Of a stretch of 64,000 nucleotides of DNA, positions 25,474 to 39,691 are shown one piece after another. The stretch comes from Salminus brasiliensis (Eukaryota > Chordata > Actinopteri > Characiformes > Bryconidae): NCBI RefSeq assembly GCF_030463535.1, contig NC_132894.1, forward strand, positions 11,737,933 through 11,801,932. Direction: 5' to 3'. The first letter of the stretch is position 1. Each line of letters starts with the position of its first letter. Both the position numbers and the translations under genes were made by a program. The notes beneath the pieces are model-generated. The model had not been told where the DNA came from and did no database searches. It saw only the letters and a program-made list of their open reading frames with translations.

Positions 25474-26998
25474 TGTACAAAATAAATATGACTATAATTC
25501 AGATAACCTGACATAAGGAAACTGTTTAGTATTTAAATGTATGCTCAACAACTTTCTACTACAGGCAGCTTAGCTGGTACATCCAGAAGGTGACGAGGTG
25601 GGTGCCGTGACAGAAGTTCAAAAACTTTCTTCAGAACATCTCAATTAACCTTGTTTTTGTCCGTTCGCAAAAGAAATGTGCAATTTCCGTACAGATGCAC
25701 TTGCCATATTTGTGAAGGACAGTTTTAGATTCTGACTAAGATCTGACTCAGCTGAATTAATGTGCACATGGCATTACAACTGGACCGTCAAGATGGTCCT
25801 GCCGTGCTTCCAAAAACATAACTGAAGCTTCATGCTTCCACATCCCCTATGGAGACGCAATGTACTCCGTTTTGATCCTTATTTTAGGCCCAATTAGTGA
25901 GGCAACTGGACTTGGTGTCTGAAGTGTGATTGGCTGGTCTTGCTATGAGGCTAACAGAAGTCTACATCACCTAAAAATGATGTGTCAGTTATATGTGTTT
26001 GCTGTCATCTCTTATCTGCATTATAGCACATTAGGACCTTCTCAATTCTAAATGATCCCCCCACCCCCAACTCATTCTGAACACCTCCTCATGTCCCTGG
26101 CTTTGCGTCATTCACACACGCAGACTGTAAATGATAATTTACCAATGCGCCCACGTTCTTTCTTGACAAGTGATCCCAGTAAAACAGGACCGCTTTGCTG
26201 ACGGGACTCGGCACTAGACGTCACTGTTTCCCAATAACGTATCAGTTTCTGTTCACCCCAAACCCTCCCAGTAATTTCCCATGCATTTTACCTTGTGGCG
26301 GTAAATTGTGTGGTCTGCTTCACTGGGATTTTGCCCTGAGCTAGAATGGTCGACAGCGCCTTCACGTCTTAATCATGTACAAAAAAATTTTCACCTGTGA
26401 AAGCAGAAAACTCTAAAACTCTAAAAAACAGAAGCCTCTCAAAACTGCTATACTGTGGCACAGCATCTTCTCTCAGTCCTAGATACTCTCCCATGGAGTT
26501 TTACAGAACCGTTCCCCTTTGTGGACTGTAATGTAGACGTCACTGGATTTCTGGTTAATGTAACGGCTTCTGTTTACACATGAACCCTCTCAGGTTTCCC
26601 AGGTATTGTACTGGGACTCCTGCAGGTAAACTGCAGGGCTGACTTTACCCTCTTAATTGCTCTTCAAACAGATCTACATAGCCACTTTTCCTAAAGGGGA
26701 CCACGCCCTATACAGAACTGGGATGGGGAGGAGAACTCTCAGAGTATTTGGGCTAGAATTCTGGCCAGCTTTGAAGTTTGTGCCTGACACCAGAGACCCG
26801 TCGCTCATAGGTGGAGTAATGTTCCAGTAATTGTTTGCCACAGAAAATAGGGGTGCGAGTGGAGAAATTACAGGGCCTGGGAATAGCGGAGGAGTTTAGT
26901 GAAATTACTGATTTTGATTCTGGCAAATTCCACTGTAACAGTCTATGTGTGAAAGCAGCTGTAGATTTCCATGTGTGTCATATGTGCCAGCTATGTCA
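25474..26998. other. Intronic, no feature recognised
   Basis: No gene or clear repeat recognised. Confidence 0.35.
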
Positions 26999-27183
26999 TT
27001 GGTTCCCAATCTTGGTCCTGGAGGACACCCTGCCCTGCACATTGTAGTGTTTCCTGGTCTATTACACTAAATTGACTCAGAAAGGCCTTGTTCATTAGCT
27101 GGATCCGGTGTGTTGGGAGCAGGGTAACCACTAAAATGGGCAAGGGTTCTAAAAAGGGACCAGGGTCGAGGATTCCTGAGCTA
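26999..27183. mobile_element. Palindromic MITE (GGTCCTGGAGGAC type)
   Basis: Left arm 'ggttcccaatcttggtcctg' then 'ccctgccctgcacattgtag' pairs with the right arm 'cactaaaatgggcaagggtt' and 'agggaccagggtcgaggatt'. The arms are imperfect inverted repeats around a centre near 27090. This type is common in teleost genomes. Confidence 0.65.
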
Positions 27184-28186
27184 CATTATAGCATTTCTTT
27201 TTGTACTATGAACTCGTGCATATGACAAATTCTTAAATCCTGAATCCAATGCAAAGCTCCTTAGCCATCAAACATGTCTTTGGAAAAGGTGACAGATGAG
27301 CGATTGTGACTTTTCAGTGAACCTTTCCTTTAATATTAACATACTTCATACATTAATATTTCATATATATGAAGTAGATGTTCCACATCAATGGAAACCA
27401 ACATAGTAGAGGTCTATTAAGCATGCGGAGAGCTGGAACTATTGGCAGCTAATAATCAAAATCAGTAGGTTTTAGATGCACAATGGTGTGGTAATGGCAA
27501 AACAGCACCTTAGTGGTTTTGAAATCCCTGGAATTCACCCTCCCCCCAAACACATGGGCAACACTGGCCATGATCATTACACAAGAACGGTAGGATTCAG
27601 CGCTTCTGTCAGTGATGATGATTCATAAGATCCTATAGGCCGTGCCATTTCAGCAAATCGCTGGCCATCGAAGGCCACACGATCCAAAACGAGAAGGCGA
27701 GAAGCTCTCAGTGTACTTCACATTCACAGCCACGCTCAAAAATGGTGCATGCTAAGCTATAACAGTGGCTTAACGATTTCACATCCTCAGTGCAGCATCA
27801 ATGGTCATGTGTTGTGATGGGGGAGAGCACGGTCCTGATTTCTTTTTCTTTTTTGAGGTGGAGGAGGAGGAGGGGGCAGTAAAAGGAAGGCCATTGTCGC
27901 CAAAAGAGCAAAAACGCCCGTCGTTAGCAATGCATGCCCAAAAATAACATCACTCTCCAGCAGCGTTGTCTTTTGCATGCCTGTGCGTTTCGTCCTTTTT
28001 TCATACCGAGACGTGACTAAACGCCACGGTCCATCACACGGAATCACACTCAAGGACGCCCGAGAAAGACAGTGGACGCCGACTGCGACACATGCAAGCG
28101 AGTCTAATTGAGGAAAAAAGGGGGAGAAATCACACACGGGCTATGAGACAAAATGACGAGCGGTCATGATGATGTGCCGTCCTTAC
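27184..28186. other. 5' end of the putative diras1 intron, CpG-bearing
   Basis: The part from about 27600 to 28186 has more CpG than the surrounding DNA, consistent with closeness to a promoter. The minus-strand frame at 27805-28137 includes a poly-Pro run made by a GGA/GGT-rich stretch. I recognise no domain and do not call it a gene. Confidence 0.35.
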
Positions 28187-28330
28187 CTGGTGACTGTGCT
28201 GCAATGTCCCGAAGACGTCAGTGATAAATCATAGGAAGCGAGAGGAAGGCGAAGGCTCGAGGAATAGCTTATGTTCTAGGCCATACCAGTCCCGGAGCAT
28301 TTTGTCTTTTGATTTGCATGGCTTAAATGG
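28187..28330 (-). other. diras1: Candidate diras1 non-coding first exon
   Basis: The 3' edge is supported by a near-perfect donor on the minus strand (CACCAG|GTAAGG, cut after 28187). The 5' edge is unknown; 28330 is only a rough outer limit. No long frame continues into the coding exon. It fits the gene's expected structure, a non-coding exon joined to a single coding exon. Confidence 0.45.
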
Positions 28331-28450
28331 GAGGATGCCACTGACTGAACGTGCTGTTATTGCTCTCTCTTGCAACGTGTTCTGACGCACACGCACACGC
28401 GAGCTGCTTTTTTCCCCACCTGTAATCCGGCAAGTCCCGCCCCCCGGCGC
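28200..28450 (-). promoter_or_regulatory. diras1: Candidate diras1 promoter region
   Basis: A GC box lies at 28435-28447 (CCGGGGGGCGGGA on the minus strand). A perfect octamer ATGCAAAT lies at 28319-28312 on the minus strand, and a CRE-like TGACGTC at 28220-28214. CpG density is raised and no TATA box is obvious. Octamer and CRE motifs would suit neural expression, but that is inference. Confidence 0.45.
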
Positions 28451-28963
28451 TACGATAGGGTACTCGCCAAATACACAATATTATTAAATACATTACATTT
28501 TAGAAATACCATCGTTGAAAACGCAAATATTCTATTCTATCGTATTTGATGTTATTTTATAGTAATATTAGTATATTTATATGTGTCTAAACGAGAAGCA
28601 ATTGATGAGTTTTCTATTGTCTCTACTTGTCCATTGAATGAACTACCGGCCAATCCTGGCGCAGGAGGGCGGGGCTTTCTGGAATACAGGTGGGAAACAA
28701 AATAGCACTGCTGACTCCCTAGCCTGCTGTGCTGGGTATGAGACGGCGGCATTGTCCATACGTGGACAATGAGCAAAGAAACACAGTATCAGCTGTGGTG
28801 TATAGTAGAATATAGTAGAATCTGTGATCGTAAGAGCCTTGATGGTTGTAGTTGATGCCATAAGAAAAAGCCTCACCAGATTATGAACATGAACATCTAC
28901 ACTATACTATTTGGCAATCGAATAATGCAGCGTTTCAATAACAATAATAATGATTTGAAATAT

Positions 28964-29003
<40 letters not shown>

Positions 29004-29719
29004 TAATAATAATAATTATTATTATTATTGTTTTTGTTGTTGTTGTATAGTTCCAATAATCAAGGATATAAACTACACTATAATTATCCTACGAATCTGC
29101 GCTACTACTATATTTATCAATATCTGCTTGTTTCGTTCGTAGGCTATTTTCAGTGTTTTCCACACATATCGCTAAAATGCTGAGGATCCTGAATCAGAGT
29201 TCTGCAGCTGACGATGAGTGTGATTTTCCTCTGAGTCTATTTTCCTGCACCAGCTGGACTATTTTCGGTCTGTTGGAGGCGAAATTTGACGTAAACAGCG
29301 CAGCAGGCAATGTCCACGATTCAGCAGAGACCACGAATGAGATTTTTTTGTGGCGCAGGGCATTTGATTAGAAAACCAGGCTGCTCTATTTAACTATGTC
29401 TCAGTTAATGCAGGCCACCAGCTTCCACTCATCCTGAAAACACTCTTGCCTCTTGACTGCGAGGTTTCTCAGAGCAGTGCGGCTATTCTCATTTAAATGA
29501 ACTCCGTCTTGATCTGCCACGCTCGTGGATTCAAATTGAGTAAACCGAGCCTTTGTCTCCCCCCAGTGGTCTCAGAGGGGAACTACAACAGAAACATCCT
29601 TCAACCGTTATATGTCAAAGATGGGATGGTGAACGGTGAAGGTGAATTTCACTGAAAACAGAGTCATTCAGAGTGGTACTCATACTCAGTCGTGAGTCAT
29701 TCAGAGTGGTACTCATACT
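28448..29719. other. Interval upstream of diras1, with AAT/ATT tract
   Basis: A second GC box (GGGCGGGGC) sits at about 28669-28677. At about 28968-29047 a (TAA)n run turns into (ATT)n, making an inverted simple repeat. A 26-base unit starting 'gagtcattcagagtggtact' is tandemly duplicated at about 29662-29715. No gene recognised. Confidence 0.5.
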
Positions 29720-29960
29720 TATACTGGGTAAAGTTTCTATTTATATATTGGATAGAGTCCAGAATGTGATGGAATATTGTGAAATCCATTTTTCCAATAA
29801 TGTCAATGCATCTGACAGCAACACAACCTCAAAGCACAATAGATCCACCCCTATGCTTCACAGTTGGCAAGGTATTCTCTTCATGAAATGCAGTTTCTTT
29901 TTGCCTTTCTTAACAGCGCACAGGCAGATCTTGCTTTCAGACCATTTGCCTAGAGGAGCT
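29720..29960 (-). pseudogene. Tc1/mariner transposase relic
   Basis: Read on the minus strand, 29880-29750 translates to ENTLPTVKHRGGSIVL, a stop, then GCVAV and DIIGKMDFTIFHHIL. This matches the conserved Tc1 transposase block PTVKHGGGSxMVWGC followed by the xxGxMxxxxYxxIL region. The in-frame stop and lack of flanking transposase show it is a dead fragment. It would be an ancient DNA transposon, unrelated to the neighbouring genes. Confidence 0.7.
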
Positions 29961-30757
29961 CATGTTTGATAAGTGTTAACACAAGATTTAAAGTGTCAGA
30001 CAAATAATAAAGCATTTCACTTAGCTGACAGTCCCAAATTAGCAATTACACTTGGTGACCTGCCTCAGGCCTGATTTGCTAGCCAAGGTCTGAAATCTTG
30101 ACTAAGCATTTGCAACATGTAGGTGACACTTTATTTGGGTTGGCGCTTTTTAAATGAAATGAAATATTAGACTCTCAATTACATTTTCAACAACATATCA
30201 ATGATGTAGCTGCATCTGAGCATTCAGTATATTTTCAAGAGACTACTGAACTCAGCTGCTCTTCACTTTATTTGGAGGGTCCAAGTTCAGATCTGTGAAC
30301 GTTCACCTGAGGAATCGATGATCATCTCTGATTCAGACCGTCCTCCAACTTTTATAGACCTGCTGCTGACGTCAGCCTAGAACTGGATCTTGAATGGGTT
30401 AGATTGAGGTTAAGAGGCCAGGGTGATGGTAAAGATTAGATTTTGGGTTGAGTTTTGTGTTAGGACTAGGGCCAGGATGAGGATTAGGATGAGGTTTGGG
30501 GTTAAGGCTAATGTTAGGATCAGGGTCAGGGTTAGGGTTAGGTTGTGTTTAATGAAAGTGACATATTAAGTGTACTTTATCAACAATAATTCTACTTAAT
30601 GTCAGCAATGCATCATCAGAACATCTGTAAGATATTTACCTCCGTGTATTCAGATGCTTCACTGCTGCTACTGTACAGATATGCTGTTGATGTTTTACTG
30701 ATACTTAATAGTTTAGAAATCATATACAAAGGACCATCCAAATGGTTGTTACAATTA
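29961..30757. other. Intergenic, with degenerate TTAGGG-like minisatellite
   Basis: From about 30400 to 30546 the words GGTTAG, AGGATTAGG, AGGGTCAGGGTTAGGGTTAG recur irregularly. This is a short interstitial telomere-like patch, too degenerate to be a telomere. The rest is featureless. Confidence 0.45.
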
Positions 30758-30758
30758 A

Positions 30759-30827
<69 letters not shown>

Positions 30828-30840
30828 TCATATATATATA
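30758..30840. repeat. (CA)n-(TA)n compound microsatellite
   Basis: A short ACACAC run passes into about 55 bases of TA, with a further short TA run after a small gap. Confidence 0.95.
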
Positions 30841-31260
30841 AGTCTCTAGAAGAGGGTGGAAGAATAGAAATGGTAGGAAAAGCTCTCCTGGCCTGTATGC
30901 GACTTTATGCTATGTAGAACAGACGTTCGTTTGCCATACTTGTCACTCAGGTTGCACGTCACTCAGATAGCCTGTTCTCAAGTAGTTCCATACTCTTTCA
31001 GCCCAAGCTCACTTCTTCAGCTCCAGTTCTGCCCAACACAGCAAAAGTTATCTGATCTCAGTCCCCTGAAAAAAACATATACCCCGTCCTCCAAGGCCTT
31101 TTATCATTGCCATTGTGACAGAGCAAAAGAGAGTGCAGGATCATGTATGTCCTCCAGAAAATGAATGAAATTAATTGAATGATTTAGAAATAAGTTAGAA
31201 ATGGAATACAAACTTGTGATGTTTCTCAATGCTAAACGATATCTTACAAACCTGACATAC

Positions 31261-31514
31261 ACTCTTAAAAATAAAGGTGCTACAAATGGTTCTTTGAGTG
31301 ATACCATAGAAAAAACTCTTTTGGTTCCACAAAGAACCATTTAAATCATAGAGGTGTGAGTGTTCACAACCTTTAAAAGACCCCAAAAACTTTCTGTTGA
31401 TGCAAAAGGTTCTTTATCAAATTAAAGATCACATCTCGATTATAAAATGGTTCTTTATGGAACCAGAAGTGGTTCTTCTATGGCATCTTTTTGTAAACCT
31501 TTATTTTTTGGAGG
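31261..31514. mobile_element. Palindromic MITE, family B copy 2
   Basis: Begins CTCTTAAAAATAAAGGTGC and ends 'aaacctttattttttggag'. Internal 'ggttctttgagtgatacca' is mirrored by 'tggttcttctatggcatctt'. It is the best-preserved family B copy in the window. Confidence 0.75.
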
Positions 31515-32805
<1,291 letters not shown>

Positions 32806-34531
32806 GTAAAACATCTTATCTGTACCTGGTTATTTTACACGGTTTATGAATGTTAATGTCATTAATGGCGGTGAATGTCTGCCTTTGTGGCGTGTGAGTG
32901 TGTTTGTGAGGGGTGTGAGAGGTCTGGTTTTTGAGCGGTGGGATCGGAGCGAGTCCTGATAGGAATATTTATGAGGATGGGAGAGCGCTGGAGATGGTGG
33001 TCTGTTGCCGTTGGTTTTCCACAGCATATATGGGGGAAAATGTAAAGCACAAAATAAATATCTGTAGCTGTGTAGGTTCAGAAATGTGTGATGTAGGTGA
33101 AGCCTTGTATGATGTATAGCACTATATCTTTTTTTCAACACTGACGTCGCAGCCACGACCAAGGTCGACGGCGAAGTCGCAGCTATCTGCTCTACCTGAG
33201 GAGCTGGTCATTATCTGCTGATGGGAATAGAAATGATGGGGTTAGGTCGGAGGGTGACCGTCATCCCTGAAGTTTTAAGAATGGCTCAATAATTGTTCAG
33301 TACGAAAACTGCACATATTTCCATCTGCACATCTTTCTCTGAGCGTTGCGTCAATATGAACCAAGAGGAGAGACGGAGCCTCCATTGCAAACAGCCACCG
33401 TCCCCATTTCAGAGTGCCAAAAAGACAAAAGATGGTGTAGAAGATGGTAGGATTTCCAGAGGTGCTACGTTGAAGAAGTCGTGTTTAAAGGCCTTTTGAA
33501 AAACGGGCTGAACCACCAGAGATCAATATAGAAGAATTCGATTCTCAAGGCAAGGGATGAAGGAATTAGGGGGTTTGAGGTGGTCAATAACAGTGATGTG
33601 ACTGAATGGACTGTATGGATCTGTTTACCTCAGATAGATATTCTGCCTTTTATTTAATGCCTCAAATCCGTGTTAGCAGTTATTTAGATAATTCAGTTGT
33701 AATATATCACGTTACTGAATATTATGGTAAATCTATGAGCTAGCGATCAAATGTATGTATTTTATAACAATTGAATGCAATTATCACCCTCTAATCGAAC
33801 ATGCTGTCTATATTTCTTCATAATCCAGGTGCATCTAGTCCCAGTTTGTACATTTGATCAATTACATAAATGCATATTTATCAGCACCGCCATTAAATGC
33901 ACACAAGATACGTCAGATATCAGACATCAGCATCAGCCCACAATTCTGATAACGGTACATCTGCTGTAAATCCCTCTACAGAGTGTTTGTTTTGTATTTG
34001 GTAGGAGAAAGAACTGACACAGGGTGTAACACTGCTGTGCGTCACTGTAAGGTCCTAATGAAACCTTCCTTAACACGACCCCCTCTTGGCTACAATGCAT
34101 GTCTATCATGCACATGGTGTTTCATGCAATGCAATGTTCAGTAGAGCACCATATTTGCTCATTGTATACAACAGGACCACTTCGCTTGTATTCGTTTGAA
34201 TGCTGAAAAAAAAAAACAGTTGTTTTAGGGCTTCTCACCATTTGAATCAACAGTCTTTCTGTTTCTGCATGTCATCGCACCTTAAATCATGCTGCCAAAA
34301 AGCAGAGGTCAGTGCCATGGGGGAGAACAACAGGGTGAGTCAAGCACAGACTCCTTGGAAAAAGGCTAGACACAAAATGACCCCTTATGTAATGTTACGT
34401 AACTCATTTGGATATTATAATATGTCCAAATGTGATATATTAGTTAAAATAACTATAATATTGAATAATTATTATAAAATCACATTTTATGTGTCTTATT
34501 GCCTAACAAAGAGACTAAGCTTTTATACTAC

Positions 34532-34764
34532 CCTCTTAAAAATAAATGTGCTACATAGGGTTCTTTGAGCTATACCATAGTGGAACCCCTTTTGTTTCCC
34601 TAAAGAACCATATTAATAATGGGATGTATGATCATAAGGACAATTTTAAAGGTTTAAAGAACCTTTAGTTCACCCACTCACACAAAAGGCTTCTTCATGG
34701 ACCAAAATAGTTTCTTCTGTGGAATTGCACAAAGAACCCTTTCTAGCACCTTTATATTTATGTG
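34532..34764. mobile_element. Palindromic MITE, family B copy 3
   Basis: Begins CTCTTAAAAATAAATGTGC, ends 'agcacctttatatttatgtg', with internal 'gggttctttgagctatacca' and mirrored 'agtttcttctgtggaattgc'. Confidence 0.7.
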
Positions 34765-36169
34765 TATCAAGGGTCCAGGTATGCAGGACTCTTGTTAAAA
34801 ACCCTTTAGGCATGTCTGTTGTGATAGACCTTCAGTCACGATGTGACTTTAAGGTAAAATTGATACTGCAGTTGTTGTTTTCTGTGCAGTGTTTAGACTG
34901 CATTGGTGAGGTGAACCTCTGTTGCAGTGTGGTCCAAGATTGGATCATGTAAATGCATTACATACATCCAACCCCACCTCCCCCTTCAGAAACATTCATC
35001 CAGAAGCTGTGTGCTTGCTCACGATGCTCAGAGGAAGCGGAATCATATCAGAATACAGTCATCAGAAAATTGCATTAAAAAGAATAAGAGAATCGGACAG
35101 GTGATTAGATTTGATTGATATTTAATGATGTATTTACTAAAGAGTGAAGTTTAGAGGATGCTTAATACTGCAGTTATGACCCTACAGAAATAAATGTAAG
35201 ATTTCTCTATTTAGGCTGTTTCTATTCATGTGATCCACACAGATGTAGTGGCAGCTTCCACATTTGATATTGGTTTGTGGATTGACATTGGGAACAAATA
35301 TCAAATATCATGTGACAAATATCAGATATTGTCATTGGCCGAAAATTAGGAATGAGTACAGAGGAATCAAATATTTGTAAGACGCATATTTGCGTACCAA
35401 AGGCTTCGGCTGTTTCAGTATCGCAAAGACCAGTATTGCAACACCAAGTATAAAGGAGCGCAAATTATGTATCTTGTGGACTTACCTGTGCCCAGTTCAA
35501 CAACAGCACCAGCAAAATGAGGCCATGTGAAGTCTGCCGGTTAGCATTAGATTTTTATGGTGTTCTGTGAACTGACTTACAATTCCAGGCTGGGAATTTG
35601 AAGCCTTAAAACCCATCAGAAAGACTCACCTGTACTCTGGGCCTTTTTTTTCTAGTTGCTTTCAAATCAATAAACTTACATAATTGGATTGCATGGTTGG
35701 ACAACTGCCCAGCACATCTAAACTGTTCCTGCATTTGATCAGTTGATGAATCAAAAGAGAATATGTTGTGAATATGAGTAATTGTAGCGTTGAGACATTG
35801 GCTCATTGTATGTGGGGGTAATTTTACCTGTATATTTAACTAATAGCATGTTTCATTGACTTACCGTACATTGATGCAGAGGTTGTGGTGTTTTGATGTT
35901 GCTGAGTTTGCCCTAATCTCTACCACTTTGGTTGTTGGGTCACTGGGTCACATTTCTCGATTTCAGGAGTAATCGGATTTGCTTGTACTTTACTGCAGAC
36001 AAATAGTCTGAGAAAAAGAGAGAAATGGTGCCTTGCACTGACAATCTGCATTTCAGTTCAGTTCTGTCAGTAATTTGAATGAAAGGAACTCGCTTCTTGA
36101 ATGTTTTTCATATTTATACTGATACACTACTACTTGTGACCTGAGCAGCTATGACCTGGGAATCTGATT

Positions 36170-36285
36170 TGAATCCTGCCCTTCCAGTGTCAGGACAATT
36201 ACATGTGATTAGGGAGAGCACTAATGAGTGGGTTGGGTAATTGTGTAACTCCACTAAAATTGTGGAGGAAAACTGGGAATAGAAA
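36170..36285 (+). mobile_element. Family D SINE-like relic
   Basis: 'gaatcctgcccttccagtgt', 'tgattagggagagcactaat', 'gggttgggtaattgtg' and 'gtggaggaaaactgggaata' follow the family D order. Heavily decayed. Confidence 0.4.
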
Positions 36286-36602
36286 AAAACACAGGATTGG
36301 TCTGTTTTTTCACAAACAATTACACCCAGTAATCATCATTGCTTCCATTTTAGTTGTTCAGGGAAATAAAGGTAATACAGGGAAATGAAACCCAACCCCT
36401 ACATGACTTTTAAAGTGGCTTTTAAACATGAGTCAACATCCTCATTTATCACTAGTGTGTCACAGTTATGCTTATCTTCTTTAAGTAAGGTACATTACTG
36501 GCCATTACCACAGACAGCTTTTCAAGTCTTTGTCCAGTAATGGTCAATTAATGTCAAGTTGGGACATTCACAGTAATTTTGGGATGCACAATGATATCAA
36601 AA

Positions 36603-36604
<2 letters not shown>

Positions 36605-36664
<60 letters not shown>
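36605..36664. repeat. (TA)n microsatellite
   Basis: About 60 bases of uninterrupted TA. Confidence 0.95.
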
Positions 36665-36668
<4 letters not shown>

Positions 36669-38398
36669 AAGTGATTCAGTGATTAAAATCAGACCAATGT
36701 TTAAATTTACCCAGTAATTTAAACTGATATTTGATTAAAATTAAGACAGAAGTAAAACATTGGGGTAATGCTGTGTATGTATTGCCACTGGCATTAAAAG
36801 ATTTGTACATTGGACAAGGGATATGGGATACAAACATTGTTCCAGAATTCCTGTATCGATACATCTTTCATGTATGTCCTCAATCATGGGTAATGTCACA
36901 TTGTGGTCAGGTTCAGCTGGGACCAGATACACACTTGCTGGAAGTCATCTGAGAACATATCAATGTTTTTCCTTCCTGCTTGACAAATAGCAAATCCTGA
37001 TGATAATATCCTATTGATCCACACTCATTGAACTGCAAACTGACCAGCTCTCGCACCCTGTGGGACCATTGGGATAGTACCTCACCTGACCTGTGCTTTC
37101 CACATACATGTATTGGCAGCAATGAGTGTGATAAGTCCAGCCAATATTAGGGAGATGACCTTGCACATTTAAAGTGGAAAACCTCACGTCCTTCACTATT
37201 ATGCACTGCAGAGATGAAATTCTGATGACTCATAGCAGTATTACACAGGCCCTCAGCCTGGTGAATAATTCACTGACCTCAGTTTGGATGAAAATGCTCT
37301 GACTGCTGGTCTCTTTATTAGCAAGTCCTTGGCACTTTGGCCATACAGGCCAATTAGCCTGTGAAGGCACTGGTCAGCAATGTTCCACACCTACTATCTG
37401 GCAGGGAAAAGCCTTTAATTAAGTGTAAACAGCCTCATTGTTTTCTTCCGAATAGTCGTTTCCCTAATTCTTTACAATTCCATTCGTTCAACCCACTATT
37501 AGACTGCTCTGGTTATTTGTGTCATTAATCCCCTCTTTTGGCACTTGCTGGAGTACTCGCAGAGTAAATCTCTGACCCCACAACAGTGTCATTATGGTTC
37601 TGTAGGAAACAAATAAAATCTCAGATTTCTAGGAATGTCCCGTTCCAATCCAGTGGATCAGGATCAGGGCCGATTAATGCTTTTCGGGTAGTGGCTATTT
37701 TAAGCTTGATCCAGTTCTAGCGTCTATGGAGCTATTTTACCATAATATCTGTAGTTCTAGTGCTCTGTCTGTGTTTGAGCCATCTGCCCATGCCACCTAA
37801 AACAATGTGGGGAAATACACTCCCATCATGTGTTTACTATTAAATTATTACTCTGTATTATCAATAGGAACACATAGATTGTTAGTGGCCGATATTCAAC
37901 ATTAGGGTTCCTGGGTGTGTGTCAGATTTCACACCCTACAGATTTGACCATGATTCAGTTGTTATTTTGGTTCAGTTGTAAACAAGTATTTGATCAAATT
38001 TGACTATAAAATGTACCAAGCTTTGCTTTGAGTTCTTATTTTTAACAATAGCACAAAACATACTTTGACCAACACAATTAATGCATAAATAATTGAATAT
38101 TATTAGAATAAATTCTAATCTAAAATTGATGCAGTTGAATCACCAGTTTAAGGTCAATTTATCCTGACCCACAAATTCACATTAACTCCCATAAACCCCT
38201 CACTATTACACAGAAGCCAACATACTGTATTGTTACATCTATTATTTTATTTAAAAATTGCAGGTTTAATGACAAAATAGCCACACAACACTTGAATAAT
38301 CTTCATGGTGTGTGCATTGTTTCTGGAATGTACAGTTTAATGTAAAAACAAACCCTCATTATTAAAGTCAAAGGGTTTTTCTGTATTTACATCATTTG

Positions 38399-38446
38399 CT
38401 ACTGCACCAGTGCTTCACCAGTGCTGCACCAGTGCTGTACCAGTGC
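38399..38446 (+). repeat. 12-bp minisatellite, four units
   Basis: The unit CACCAGTGCTGC (with single-base variants) repeats about four times. Confidence 0.8.
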
Positions 38447-39691
38447 GTTGGTTGATTCCAGTACAGTCGCTCTTGTTGTTGGTGTAAAAGAGGGCAGCAC
38501 TGTTTGGCTCAGAATCAGGATTCTCAGGCATGCCACCCTCCATCGCAGGTGCCGTTTCCATGGCAACCAGACGGTCTAGGAGTTTAATGGGTGGTGGGAG
38601 ATGCAGGCGGAGTGGGAGAGAGGGAGAGAGGGAGGGGGAGTTGATGGAGGGGGATCATTCTCCGCTCCATCTTCTTTGTTCTCTCTCCTGCTGCTCGTGG
38701 CCTAGTTAAGTGGCCAGTAGCAGAAATTAGCCCCTCAACAACATTACGCCCTTCTGTTTCTATTGCACGTCTGTTTTCACAGGAGAAAATGATCATTTGT
38801 GCTCTGCACAGGCTGTCTAAAGCTATTTGTGTTTATTTGATTTCATGCATTGAATTGTCACATTTAAATGCATTATTTTCAAGTGCAAATCAGATCTTTC
38901 ATTGACAATTCAGTTATTGGGCCTGTTAATGTATGTTCCTTATTTTACCACTATTCTGTTCAGGGGGAATATTTTGCAGGTTTTTTTATTTGTTATTTAT
39001 TCCAGATTTGATCTTTCTTTGGCACAGTCCTGACGCATATGGTCTGCATAATAACGTAATAATGTCCCTTATGTCTTTCTGCTCAAAGGACACAAAAGGC
39101 TGAATTGTATTTTTCAGAGATGCATCGATTGTGATTAGGCTCCTTTGTTTCGCCGGGCCTCCGGAGCGGTCGCTTTATCCAGTCGATACATCCCGGACCT
39201 TTAGACTGCTATTGTGTGCGCATGACTGGAGCGCCGCTGGCAGACTTGAGTTATATCACTGTGAAGGTTGTTCTCGGTGTAGGGAAGAGTCACAGACACC
39301 ACAAAACAGCGCTGTACTGTAGGTTGTTTAACCCTCTCTTTCACTCAAAGCAATGGGAAAGCTATGCTTCTTGTTTTGCACTGTGGTTAACCTTTTTAGC
39401 TGTTCCACATAAATGGCTTGATGTACTGGATGGCTGTGTAATATGAATGTAGGGGTATAGGAATTGTGGAGGAATAAGAATTGGCCTATATTCGCTCAAA
39501 GAATGCTATCACTGACCACACTAGTTTTCTATTTTGGCAGATGTATGTGTACAAAGAGCAAATTATTAATATTGTTTACTGAGCAAACAAATAATAATTG
39601 TTGTCAGTGGCTTATAACAGCAAAAACAGCAACTGACTATGAAGATGGCACAATTGTTGCACTCCATATGATATCAGTCTATTGCTATCAG

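Larger units (their letters stand above)
18890..28186 (-). other. diras1: Putative diras1 5' UTR intron, about 9.3 kb
   Basis: Bounded by the acceptor at 18891-18890 and a consensus donor at 28186-28185 (CCAG|GTAAGG on the minus strand). The intron holds many repeats, listed separately: SINE relics, family A, B and C transposons, and an inverted-repeat element at 26999-27183. No coding exon of another gene was recognised in it. The pairing of these two splice sites is inference; transcript evidence is not available to me. Confidence 0.55.

Noticed and set aside
38399..38446. CRISPR-like repeats
   Set aside because: Units are 12 bases with no spacers; it is a short minisatellite in a vertebrate genome.
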